Position numbers and translations under genes: made by a program. From Actinacidiphila guanduensis (lineage in GTDB: Bacteria; Actinomycetota; Actinomycetes; Streptomycetales; Streptomycetaceae), in NCBI RefSeq assembly GCF_900103985.1, contig NZ_FNIE01000016.1, positions 1 to 64,000 on the forward strand: 64,000 nucleotides of DNA, given 5' to 3'. A model generated the notes under the pieces. That model did not search any database. It saw nothing but the letters and a program-made list of their open reading frames with translations, and was not told the origin of the DNA. Positions 19,703-26,952 of this stretch are shown here, piece by piece (the stretch's first letter is position 1; each line of letters begins with the position of its first letter).

Positions 19703-20896
19703 GTGGACGTCCAGAAGAAGCTCGATGAGATCGCGGCGACCGTCAGCTCCGCGCGGTCCATGCCGATGTCGGCCTCCTGCGTGGTGAACAGGGCCGAGCT
19801 GCTGGCCATGCTGGAGGAGGTCTCCGCCGCACTGCCCGCCTCCCTCTCCCAGGCGGAGGAACTCCTCGGCGACCGCGAGCAGATGGTCGCCGAGGCGCGC
19901 ACCGAGGCCCAGCGGATCATCGAGTCCGCGCACGCCGAGCGCGGCTCGCTGGTCTCCGAGACCCAGATCGCCCGCCAGTCCAAGGACGAGGCGGAGCGGA
20001 TCGTCGCCGAGGCCCGCCGCGAGGCCGACGAGATCAAGGCCGAGGCCGACGACTACGTCGACAGCAAGCTCGCCAACTTCGAGGTGGTCCTCACCAAGAC
20101 CATCGGCTCGGTGGACCGCGGCCGCGAGAAGCTGCTCGGCCGCGACCCCTACGGCGACGGCCAGGGCTACGACGAGGAGGACCCCGAGGCCCCCGAGCGC
20201 AGCTCCGACCCCGAGACGCTGCGCCGCCGCGCCGACGAGTACGTGGACGCCAAGATGCGCGCCTTCGAGGCGGTGCTCACCAAGACCCTGGAGGCCGTCG
20301 GCCGCGGCCGGCTCAAGCTCACCGGCCACAACCCGATCGACGACCTGGCCGCCCAGATCGCCGCCGCCGACGCCGCCGACCCCTCGGCCGACGTCCACCG
20401 GCAGTCCGACGCCGAGTACCTGGCGGGCCTGGCCGCCCCCGCCGAGGCCCGCGCCGACCTCGGGCAGTACGGCTACACCCCGGCCGACCCCCAGCAGCCG
20501 GCCGCCGAGCCCGCCTACGGCTACGCCCAGCAGGTCCCGCAGGAGCAGGGCTACGGCCAGGGCGGCGGCTACGACACCGAGGGCTACCCGCAGCAGCCGG
20601 AGTACGCGGCCCAGGCCGGCTACGACCCGTACGGCGGGCAGGGCTACCCGCAGGACCCGGGGCAGCCGGGCCAGGTTCCGGGTCAGGGCCAGGACGGCGA
20701 CTACGGCTACGGGCAGCAGCAGGGCTACGGCCAGTTCGACGAGCACGGCAACCCCCTGCCCTACCCGCCGCAGCCGCCGCAGATCCCGTACCAGCAGCAG
20801 TACGGCGGGCAGCCCGCCGCCCTGGACGAGACGAGCTTCTTCGACACCGGGATGATCGACATCAACCGGCTGCGCGAGCTGGAGCAGGGACTCTAG
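19703..20896 (+). CDS. DivIVA-like coiled-coil protein with Gln/Gly/Tyr-rich tail
   Basis: A 397-residue cytoplasmic protein. Residues 45-130 form a long coiled coil like DivIVA or ATP synthase b subunits (AEARTEAQRIIESAHAE, then AEARREADEIKAEADDYVD). A segment near residue 120 (DDYVDSKLANFEVVLTKTI) is repeated near residue 180 (DEYVDAKMRAFEAVLTKTL). Residues 235-375 are a Gln/Gly/Tyr/Pro-rich disordered region. The last residues FFDTGMIDINRLRELEQGL look like a conserved docking tail. The GTG start is 10 nt after coaD. Actinobacterial, function not established; a scaffold in cell-pole or envelope work is inference. Confidence 0.82.
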   Translation: MDVQKKLDEIAATVSSARSMPMSASCVVNRAELLAMLEEVSAALPASLSQAEELLGDREQMVAEARTEAQRIIESAHAERGSLVSETQIARQSKDEAERIVAEARREADEIKAEADDYVDSKLANFEVVLTKTIGSVDRGREKLLGRDPYGDGQGYDEEDPEAPERSSDPETLRRRADEYVDAKMRAFEAVLTKTLEAVGRGRLKLTGHNPIDDLAAQIAAADAADPSADVHRQSDAEYLAGLAAPAEARADLGQYGYTPADPQQPAAEPAYGYAQQVPQEQGYGQGGGYDTEGYPQQPEYAAQAGYDPYGGQGYPQDPGQPGQVPGQGQDGDYGYGQQQGYGQFDEHGNPLPYPPQPPQIPYQQQYGGQPAALDETSFFDTGMIDINRLRELEQGL

Positions 20897-20995
20897 GACT
20901 GCCGGGCCGGGCCGCCGCCGGGCCCCACCGGGGCGGTCCCACGTGCCCGGGGGCGTCCGCGGGGCCGCCGCGCGGGCGGGTCCGCACCGCTTCGT

Positions 20996-21024
20996 TTGGG
21001 CAGGGGCGGCCCGTCCAGTATCCT
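20996..21024 (+). promoter_or_regulatory. Promoter of the yceD-rpmF-rnc operon
   Basis: TTGGGC at 20996-21001, 17 nt, then TATCCT at 21019-21024. It lies 90-120 nt before the first gene of the operon and resembles principal sigma promoters. Confidence 0.5.
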
Positions 21025-21146
21025 GTCAGCTCCAGCCGTGTCCCGTACCGGCGCTTCGGCCTGCCCGCCCGCAAGGGCGCGGGCCCCGGCCGCACCGATG
21101 AAAGCAGGAAGCCCTGAACACCCGCCTCGACCACCGCGACCCTCTC

Positions 21147-21719
21147 GTGTTCGACACACACGAGCTGGGCCGTCGTCCTGGCGCGATGAAGAAGGTCTCC
21201 CGCACGGTGCCGGCCCCCAAGGGCCTCGGCATCGCCGACGTCATCGGGGTGCCCGAGGGCGCGGACGTCGAGCTGGAGCTCCGCCTGGAGTCGGTCATGG
21301 AGGGCGTGCTGGTCACCGGCACCGCCCACGCGCCGGTCGAGGGCGAGTGCGTAAGGTGTCTGGAGCCGGTCGGGTACGAACTCGACGCGGACTTCCAGGA
21401 GATGTTCTCCTACCCCGACGCCGACACCCGGACCGCCCGCGCGGGCGAAGCCGGTGACGACGCCGAGGACGAGGACGCGTTCCACCTCGAGGACGACCTG
21501 TTCGACCTCGAACCCCTGCTGCGCGACGCGGTGGTGCTCGCACTGCCGCTGCAGCCGGTGTGCCGGGAGGACTGCCCCGGTCTGTGCGCCCAGTGCGGGG
21601 CACGGCTGGCGGACGACCCGGACCACCACCACGAGGCCGTCGACATCCGTTGGGCGGCCCTGCAGGAATTCCAGCAGAACGGTGCCGGCGACGGCACCGA
21701 CGAGAACCAGGAGAAGTAG
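21147..21719 (+). CDS. DUF177/YceD family protein
   Basis: A 190-residue member of the YceD (DUF177) family, nearly always encoded just before rpmF and linked to 23S rRNA accumulation. The core is HAPVEGECVRCLEPV and a C-terminal CREDCPGLCAQCG. The cysteines form two CxxC-like pairs that may bind zinc. GTG at 21147 is given as the start, but CTG at 21114 is in frame, has AGGA at 21106-21109, and would add LNTRLDHRDPL, which matches what I recall of homologues. rpmF starts 2 nt after the stop. Confidence 0.88.
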   Translation: MFDTHELGRRPGAMKKVSRTVPAPKGLGIADVIGVPEGADVELELRLESVMEGVLVTGTAHAPVEGECVRCLEPVGYELDADFQEMFSYPDADTRTARAGEAGDDAEDEDAFHLEDDLFDLEPLLRDAVVLALPLQPVCREDCPGLCAQCGARLADDPDHHHEAVDIRWAALQEFQQNGAGDGTDENQEK

Positions 21720-21721
21720 CC

Positions 21722-21895
21722 GTGGCTGTTCCGAAGCGGAAGATGTCGCGCAGCAACACGCGCCACCGCCGTTCGCAGTGGAAGGCTGCGCCCGTGACCC
21801 TGGTGGCGTGCGAGCGCTGCCACGAGCCGAAGCTCCAGCACATCGCGTGCCCGAGCTGCGGCACCTACAACCGCCGTCAGGTCCTCGAGGTCTGA
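21722..21895 (+). CDS. rpmF: 50S ribosomal protein L32
   Basis: A 57-residue L32 with N-terminal [19 protein letters not shown] and a zinc ribbon CERC...CPSC. The zinc form is intact. It is tightly packed between yceD (2-nt gap) and rnc (7-nt gap) in the conserved yceD-rpmF-rnc operon. Confidence 0.97.
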   Translation: MAVPKRKMSRSNTRHRRSQWKAAPVTLVACERCHEPKLQHIACPSCGTYNRRQVLEV

Positions 21896-21902
21896 TCGGC
21901 AG

Positions 21903-22694
21903 GTGACAGGCTCAGTGTCCTCAACGTCCTCCGCGTCCTCGGCCGCCCCGGCACCGGACGCGTCGGCGTCGAAGAAGGCCGCCACGGCCGCGACGGACAA
22001 GGCCTCGTCCCACGCACTTCTGGAAGGGCGGCTCGGGTACACACTCGACTCCGCCCTTCTGGTGCGTGCGCTCACCCACCGCTCGTTCGCGTACGAGAAC
22101 GGCGGGCTGCCCACCAACGAGCGGCTGGAGTTCCTCGGGGACTCCGTGCTCGGCCTGGTGGTCACCGACACCCTCTACCGCACCCACCCCGACCTGCCCG
22201 AGGGCCAACTGGCCAAGCTGCGGGCCGCGGTGGTCAACTCCCGGGCGCTGGCCGGCGTCAGCCGCGGGCTCGACCTGGGCGCGTTCATCCGGCTCGGCCG
22301 GGGCGAAGAGGGCACCGGCGGGCGGGACAAGGCGTCCATCCTCGCGGACACCCTGGAGGCGGTCATCGGCGCCGTCTACCTCGATCAAGGGCTGGAGGCG
22401 GCCTCCGAGCTCGTCCACCGGCTCTTCGATCCGCTGATCGAGGAGTCCTCCAACCTCGGTGCCGGCCTGGACTGGAAGACCTCGCTCCAGGAACTCACCG
22501 CCTCCGAGGGGCTCGGCGTCCCGGAGTACGCGGTCACCGAGGCGGGACCCGACCACGAGAAGACCTTCACGGCTGCTGCCCGCGTCGGTGGTGTCGCGTA
22601 CGGCACCGGCACCGGCCGCAGCAAGAAGGAAGCCGAGCAGCAGGCGGCCGAGGCCGCCTGGCGGGCCATCCGCAAGGCCGGCTCCGCGTCGTAG
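21903..22694 (+). CDS. rnc: Ribonuclease III
   Basis: A 263-residue double-strand-specific endoribonuclease. An unusual Ser/Ala-rich tail of about 38 residues precedes the catalytic domain ([16 protein letters not shown] signature, then [15 protein letters not shown]) and a C-terminal dsRNA-binding domain from about residue 185 ([11 protein letters not shown] ... [19 protein letters not shown]). In S. coelicolor the orthologue AbsB also controls antibiotic synthesis. GTG start after GATCGGCAGGT. A strong terminator follows at 22719. Confidence 0.96.
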   Translation: MTGSVSSTSSASSAAPAPDASASKKAATAATDKASSHALLEGRLGYTLDSALLVRALTHRSFAYENGGLPTNERLEFLGDSVLGLVVTDTLYRTHPDLPEGQLAKLRAAVVNSRALAGVSRGLDLGAFIRLGRGEEGTGGRDKASILADTLEAVIGAVYLDQGLEAASELVHRLFDPLIEESSNLGAGLDWKTSLQELTASEGLGVPEYAVTEAGPDHEKTFTAAARVGGVAYGTGTGRSKKEAEQQAAEAAWRAIRKAGSAS

Positions 22695-22718
22695 CGGCCC
22701 GCGGGCCGTTGTCTTCCA

Positions 22719-22745
22719 GGGGGCGCCGGGTATCCCGGCGCCCCC
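22719..22745 (+). terminator. Terminator after rnc
   Basis: A perfect 12-bp GC-only stem (22719-22730 with 22734-22745; arm GGGGGCGCCGGG), loop TAT, followed by TTT. It separates the yceD-rpmF-rnc operon from mutM. Confidence 0.8.
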
Positions 22746-22806
22746 TTTCCGTCCGACGGGTTTTCCGATGGCGGGGGCGTGCCCCCGCCCTGTCCGAGGG
22801 GGTCGC

Positions 22807-23685
22807 GTGCCCGAGCTGCCGGAGGTGGAGGTCGTCCGCAGGGGCCTGGCCGCGTGGGCGGCCGGGCGGACCGTCGCGGACGTCACCGTGCTGCACCCGC
22901 GGGCGGTACGCCGGCACCCGCAGGGCGCGGTGGACTTCGGCGTCCGGCTCAAGGGCGCGGTGCTCGGCGAGCCGCACCGCAGGGGGAAGTACCTGTGGGT
23001 GCCGGTGGCGGCCGGTGCGGAGGAGGGCACCGCGATGGTCGCCCACCTGGGCATGAGCGGGCAGTTCCTGATCCGGCCGCAGGACGCGGCCGCGGAGGCG
23101 CACCTGCGGGTCCGGTTCGCCTTCGAGGACGACCGCGGCACCGACCTGCGCTTCGTGGACCAGCGCACCTTCGGCGGCCTCTCGCTGCACGAGACGGTGC
23201 CGGGGGACCCCGAGGGACTGCCGCTGCCGCTGGCGCACATCGCCCGCGACCCGATCGACCCGCTCTTCGACGACGACGCCTTCCACGCGGCCCTGCGCCG
23301 CAAGCGCACCACAATCAAGCGGGCGCTGCTCGACCAGAGCCTGATCAGCGGCGTCGGCAACATCTACGCCGACGAGGCGCTGTGGCGCAGCCGGCTGCAC
23401 TACGAGCGGCCCACCGCGGGCCTGACCCGGCCGCGCACCGCCGAACTCCTCGGCCACATCCGCGAGGTGATGGGCGACGCGCTGGCCGCCGGCGGCACCA
23501 GCTTCGACAGCATGTACGTCAATGTGAACGGCGAGTCCGGCTGGTTCGACCGCTCACTGGACGCCTACGGCCGCGAGGGCAAGCCCTGCCGGCGGTGCGG
23601 CACGCCGATCCGGCGCCGCCCCTGGATGAACCGCTCCAGCCACTACTGCCCGCGCTGCCAGCCGGCGCCGCGCGCCGCGTCGTAG
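22807..23685 (+). CDS. mutM: Formamidopyrimidine-DNA glycosylase
   Basis: A 292-residue base-excision repair enzyme removing 8-oxoguanine and FapyG. After Met the chain starts [13 protein letters not shown] with the catalytic Pro and Glu. HRRGKYLW supplies the conserved Lys, [13 protein letters not shown] is the H2TH part, and the C-terminal zinc finger is [11 protein letters not shown]...CPRCQ. The GTG start is fixed by the need for Pro as second residue. Its 3' end overlaps the opposing HxlR gene by 43 bp. Confidence 0.96.
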   Translation: MPELPEVEVVRRGLAAWAAGRTVADVTVLHPRAVRRHPQGAVDFGVRLKGAVLGEPHRRGKYLWVPVAAGAEEGTAMVAHLGMSGQFLIRPQDAAAEAHLRVRFAFEDDRGTDLRFVDQRTFGGLSLHETVPGDPEGLPLPLAHIARDPIDPLFDDDAFHAALRRKRTTIKRALLDQSLISGVGNIYADEALWRSRLHYERPTAGLTRPRTAELLGHIREVMGDALAAGGTSFDSMYVNVNGESGWFDRSLDAYGREGKPCRRCGTPIRRRPWMNRSSHYCPRCQPAPRAAS

Positions 23686-24059
23686 GACTCCCGGGCCGCC
23701 AGCACCTCGGGCATCCGGCCCTCCACGAGGTCGATCAGCTCGCGCAGCCGGCCGGCGGCCTGCGCGCCGAACGCGGTGAGCCGGTACTCCACGTGCGGCG
23801 GCTGGACCGGGCGGGCCTCGCGGATCACCAGGCCGTCGCGCTCCAGGGCCTGCAGGGTGCGGGAGAGCATCTTCTCGCTCACCCCGTCCACCCGGCGGCG
23901 CAGCTCGTTGAAGCGCAGCGTGTCCTCCGCGAGCGCGCACAGCGTCAGCGCGCCCCAGCGCCCGGTGACGTGCTCCAGGGTCACGCGCGACGGGCAGTCC
24001 CGCTCGAAGACGTCGAAGGCGTCCACGGCGCCGACGTCCCCCTCCACCACCTCACCCAT
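23643..24059 (-). CDS. HxlR-family transcriptional regulator
   Basis: A 138-residue winged-helix regulator. [19 protein letters not shown] is the HxlR opening with the redox-type Cys near the N-terminus; [20 protein letters not shown] is the recognition region and VEYRLTAFG the wing. TACGCT on the reverse strand (24066-24071) ends 6 nt before the ATG, so it is probably leaderless. Its target is unknown: no oxidoreductase or efflux gene is divergent from it. Confidence 0.85.
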   Translation of the reverse strand: MGEVVEGDVGAVDAFDVFERDCPSRVTLEHVTGRWGALTLCALAEDTLRFNELRRRVDGVSEKMLSRTLQALERDGLVIREARPVQPPHVEYRLTAFGAQAAGRLRELIDLVEGRMPEVLAARESYDAARGAGWQRGQ

Positions 24060-24213
24060 GCCGCGAGCGTACCCCCGCCGCCCCGCCCACCGCGGCCCTC
24101 CCGCCGTCCTCCCGCCGTCCGCGCGGACCCGCGCCGGGCGGCCCTCTGCGGCTCCGGACGCCGGTCGGCTGCACGAGCAGTAGCCCATCGACTGACGGTT
24201 GCGTCATCCTGCC

Positions 24214-24603
24214 TTGGTGGACGCGAATGACGAGTCTTTCGAGTACTGGGTGCGTAGGCGCGAGCAGGAACGTCAGCGCAAGAGGGGGCGACTGCGCGTG
24301 AATACGCTGAAGGAGGGCGCTCAGCGAGGTTCACACGTCGACCCGGAGGCCCCGCGCCTCATCTCGCGTTGGGACGGCTATTGCTGGGAGCCGGTGGCCG
24401 TGGCGAGTGACCTGGCAGAGGCTGCGGCGATGCTGCAATCGGATTGTGGTGACGGCGAACGCTCCGAGCAGTTGGAGCCTCGATGCGGCTCCGGCACTGC
24501 ACAGGACGGTGACCTTCGCGGCATGACCATTGCGGAGAGGAAGAGGGCGCGAGTGCGGCAAATGCTTGACGAGGAGCAGTACCGCCCTGGCTCGCCGAGG
24601 TGA
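24214..24603 (+). CDS. Hypothetical protein, DUF6087-like, atypical composition
   Basis: About 129 residues, charged: YWVRRREQERQRKRGRLRV at the N-terminus, a middle block HVDPEAPRLISRWDGYCWEP that resembles Streptomyces DUF6087 proteins as I remember them, and a basic end MTIAERKRARVRQML. Start candidates are TTG 24199, TTG 24214 and GTG 24217; none has a clear ribosome site. Codons are much less G/C-biased than in neighbours (TTT, CGT, ATT, TGT). Its stop overlaps the next ATG by one base. Function unknown. Confidence 0.55.
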   Translation: MVDANDESFEYWVRRREQERQRKRGRLRVNTLKEGAQRGSHVDPEAPRLISRWDGYCWEPVAVASDLAEAAAMLQSDCGDGERSEQLEPRCGSGTAQDGDLRGMTIAERKRARVRQMLDEEQYRPGSPR

Positions 24604-24746
24604 TGCCATGCCGCGGGATCCCTCCTCGAGTGCTGTCGCTGAGCCGGAACCGCTTCAGCACCCGTACCCGGGCGGCCGTGGATCGCGTGTTCACTGCCCT
24701 GCAGTCGGCGGATGCCGGCCCGGACACGGCCCAGCGTGGCTCATAG
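24603..24746 (+). CDS. Small coupled ORF of unknown function
   Basis: A 47-residue reading frame whose ATG overlaps the stop of the previous gene (TGATG), a classic coupling arrangement. The C-terminal part SRNFRSTRTRAAVDRVFTAL-type residues (RFSTRTRAAVDRVFTALQSA) is helical and basic. It resembles nothing I can name. It shares the mixed codon use of its partner. It is too short for firm calling; an overlapping ATG at 24608 in another frame is the alternative. Confidence 0.35.
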   Translation: MPCRGIPPRVLSLSRNRFSTRTRAAVDRVFTALQSADAGPDTAQRGS

Positions 24747-24766
24747 GGTCCTGACCTGCGGTGTTC

Positions 24767-25630
24767 TCAGTACCCGAAGTCCTGGGTCCACCAGGGGCCG
24801 CCCGTGCCGAAGTGGACGCCGACGCCGAGGGTGGTGAAGTCGCAGTCGAGGATGTTGGCGCGGTGGCCGGGGCTGTTCATCCAGGCGTCCATCACGGCCT
24901 GGGCGTCGGCCTGGCCCATGGCGATGTTCTCGCCGCCGAGGCCGGTGATGCCGAGCTTCTTGGCCCGGTCCCAGGGGGTGTTGCCGTCCGGGTCGGTGTG
25001 GTTGAAGAAGCCGCGGGCGGCCATGTCGTCGCTGAAGTTCTGCGCCAGGGTGTTCAGCGCGGAGTCCGCGGTCAGCGGGCGGCAGCCGGCGGTGGCGCGC
25101 TGCTGGTTGACCAGGGTGAGGATCTGCGCCCGGGCGGCGGCCACCGCGTCGGTCACCGACGGGGAGGCCGCGGGGGCGCCGGCTGCCGGCGGCTTGGTGG
25201 CCGTGACCACAGGGGTGGTGGGCGCCGCGGTGGTCCGGGTCGGCGTGGGCGCGGCGGTGCGGGGGGCCGTGCGCGAGGGGGTGGCCGTGGGCCGGGCGGC
25301 GGCCGTGGTGCGGCTCGCGGTGGGGGAGCCGCCGGTGGTGGAGGCGGTGGTCGCCGGGGTCGTGGTGCCGCCGAGCGGCGAGGGTATGTCGCTGCCCGAG
25401 GGAGCCGGGCCCGCGGCCTGGGTGCCGCCGGGGACGTCGCCCTCGACCTGGTGCAGCTCACCGCTCACCTGGGAGAGCAGCCCCGAGGACGCGGCCACGG
25501 CGCCGACGGTCAGCGCGGCCGACGAGGCGAGCAGCCCCGTGCGCACCGGGTGGTGCCGGCGCCTGCCGCGATGGCTGGTCGGGCCCGGCTGCGGGGCCGC
25601 GGGCTCGGCATGACGGCTGTGACGCCCCAT
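24767..25630 (-). CDS. CAP (SCP/PR1-like) domain secreted protein
   Basis: A 287-residue exported protein. A basic N-terminus (HRGRRRHHPVRTGLLAS) and one hydrophobic segment (about residues 30-50) serve as signal or anchor. A long Thr/Pro/Ala-rich linker (about 65-165) crosses the wall, and a CAP domain fills the C-terminus (ILTLVNQQRATAGCRPLTAD, HTDPDGNTPWDRAKK, ENIAMGQ, WMNSPGHRANIL). The CAP histidines and glutamate are present. GGAG lies before the ATG. Function of bacterial CAP proteins is largely open. Confidence 0.9.
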   Translation of the reverse strand: MGRHSRHAEPAAPQPGPTSHRGRRRHHPVRTGLLASSAALTVGAVAASSGLLSQVSGELHQVEGDVPGGTQAAGPAPSGSDIPSPLGGTTTPATTASTTGGSPTASRTTAAARPTATPSRTAPRTAAPTPTRTTAAPTTPVVTATKPPAAGAPAASPSVTDAVAAARAQILTLVNQQRATAGCRPLTADSALNTLAQNFSDDMAARGFFNHTDPDGNTPWDRAKKLGITGLGGENIAMGQADAQAVMDAWMNSPGHRANILDCDFTTLGVGVHFGTGGPWWTQDFGY

Positions 25631-25770
25631 CGCCGCACTCCTGACTGCTCGTCGGACCCCAGCAGCCCCGGCGGTGCCGGGCGTTGTAGGCCGAACGGGT
25701 GAAGCCTGTTGAGGGGGGACTGTAGCGAATCGAGCCCGCGTGCGAGTGGGCGCGACCGAAAGAGCGCCGA

Positions 25771-25776
25771 TAGCGT
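25771..25776 (+). promoter_or_regulatory. Leaderless-type -10 element of the acylphosphatase gene
   Basis: TAGCGT ends 7 nt before the ATG at 25784, with no purine-rich ribosome site between. The predicted transcript would begin at or next to the start codon. Confidence 0.5.
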
Positions 25777-25783
25777 GCGTCAC

Positions 25784-26065
25784 ATGAACGAGAATGTCCG
25801 GCTGACGGCCTGGGTGCGCGGCCGCGTCCAGGGCGTGGGCTTCCGCTGGTGGACCCGCGCCACCGCCCTGGAGACCGGCGGGCTGACCGGCTACGCGGGG
25901 AATCTGGCCGACGGGCGGGTGCAGGTCGTCGCCGAGGGCGGCCGCGAGGACTGCGAGGCGCTGCTGGAGTGGCTGCGGCACGGCGACACGCCCGGGCGGG
26001 TCGACGGGGTGACCGAAATCTGGGGGGTGGCCCGCGGCGGATACCAGGGTTTCGAGATTCGATGA
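25784..26065 (+). CDS. Acylphosphatase
   Basis: A 93-residue acylphosphatase that hydrolyses acyl phosphates. The signature [14 protein letters not shown] includes the phosphate-binding loop and catalytic Arg; [17 protein letters not shown] holds the catalytic Asn. Full family length. The following 308 bp (26066-26373) contain no gene; TTGACC at 26213-26218 may be a -35 for the next small gene. Confidence 0.93.
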   Translation: MNENVRLTAWVRGRVQGVGFRWWTRATALETGGLTGYAGNLADGRVQVVAEGGREDCEALLEWLRHGDTPGRVDGVTEIWGVARGGYQGFEIR

Positions 26066-26373
26066 CCCCAACCCGTTGCCATCCGGCCTCCCGCGTGCAA
26101 GGCTGCCCGCAGCGAGGATGATCGCTTTCCCCTCGCCGCCCCGCGGGCAGCCCGCGGCGCCCGTTCGCGCCGTGATTTCGGAGGCCGACCCGGCGCTTGG
26201 GCTGTGATCGTGTTGACCGTCCCCCTTTTTGGTGAGACCCTGGAAGCCCCGCGGGACGTGGCACCGATGAATGCTAAGAGGGCCACGGACGGCCTCAGGC
26301 CTTGCGCGGGAGCGTACCCCTCACCCACGACCACCCGCTCCGGTCGGTCACTCAGCGTGGAGGACCATCCATC

Positions 26374-26577
26374 ATGGCAAAGGCGCTTCTCGGTTACGTC
26401 GGCGGTCCCGACCCGCGACTCCTCGCCGAGATGCGAAGGTTGCAGCAGCGCGTCCAGGACCTGGAGTCCGAGCTCCTGCGCATGCAGGCGCAGAACGACG
26501 CACTCGCTGTCGCATCGCGTGAAGAGTCGCTGCTCAGCAGCATCGACGTACCTCACGCGGAGCCCGCGATGGCCTGA
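26374..26577 (+). CDS. Small conserved coiled-coil protein
   Basis: A 67-residue protein, MAKALLGYVGGPDPRLLAEM at the start and then one amphipathic coiled coil (LQQRVQDLESELLRMQAQND). It recurs upstream of smc in Streptomyces as I recall, but I know of no assigned role. GGAGG at 26359-26363 supports the ATG. It ends before a terminator at 26742. Confidence 0.75.
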   Translation: MAKALLGYVGGPDPRLLAEMRRLQQRVQDLESELLRMQAQNDALAVASREESLLSSIDVPHAEPAMA

Positions 26578-26741
26578 CGGCTCCGAGTAACAACCAGGTA
26601 CGGCGAGACCCGGGTACGGGCAGTATCCGGCACGGACCAGGCACGCGTCGCCCACAGGGACGGCGCAGCCGCCGCACGGCAACCGTGCGGTCCGACGCAC
26701 ACTGCGGTTCCCTCACCACCGTGTGGTTCCGCAGGACCTTC

Positions 26742-26764
26742 AAGGGACGCCTCCGGCGTCCCTT
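26742..26764 (+). terminator. Terminator upstream of smc
   Basis: A 10-bp perfect stem (26742-26751 with 26755-26764; arm AAGGGACGCC), loop TCC, with a T-rich tract (CGTCCGTTTTCCC) after it. The 375-bp gap from 26578 to smc also holds the AT-rich AATTTAAACTCC around 26860 and the TAGAGT below; nothing else is seen. Confidence 0.75.
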
Positions 26765-26938
26765 CGTCCGTTTTCCCTCCGTGTGCCGCCCCCTGCGCCC
26801 TCCCGCTTCCCTCTCGCACCCCTTGCGCGCTCCCGCGTTGCCGCGTGCCCGACGGGAATTTAAACTCCGCTCCACCCGCCGGCCCGCTCTACGTCTGATG
26901 TGCCCTGCACATTCCTCGGTGAAACCGCGGTCGGCGGG

Positions 26939-26944
26939 TAGAGT
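26939..26944 (+). promoter_or_regulatory. Leaderless-type -10 element of smc
   Basis: TAGAGT ends 8 nt before the GTG start of smc; no ribosome site is visible in between. No convincing -35 hexamer is seen at 17-18 nt spacing. Confidence 0.45.
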
Positions 26945-26952
26945 CGACCGGC

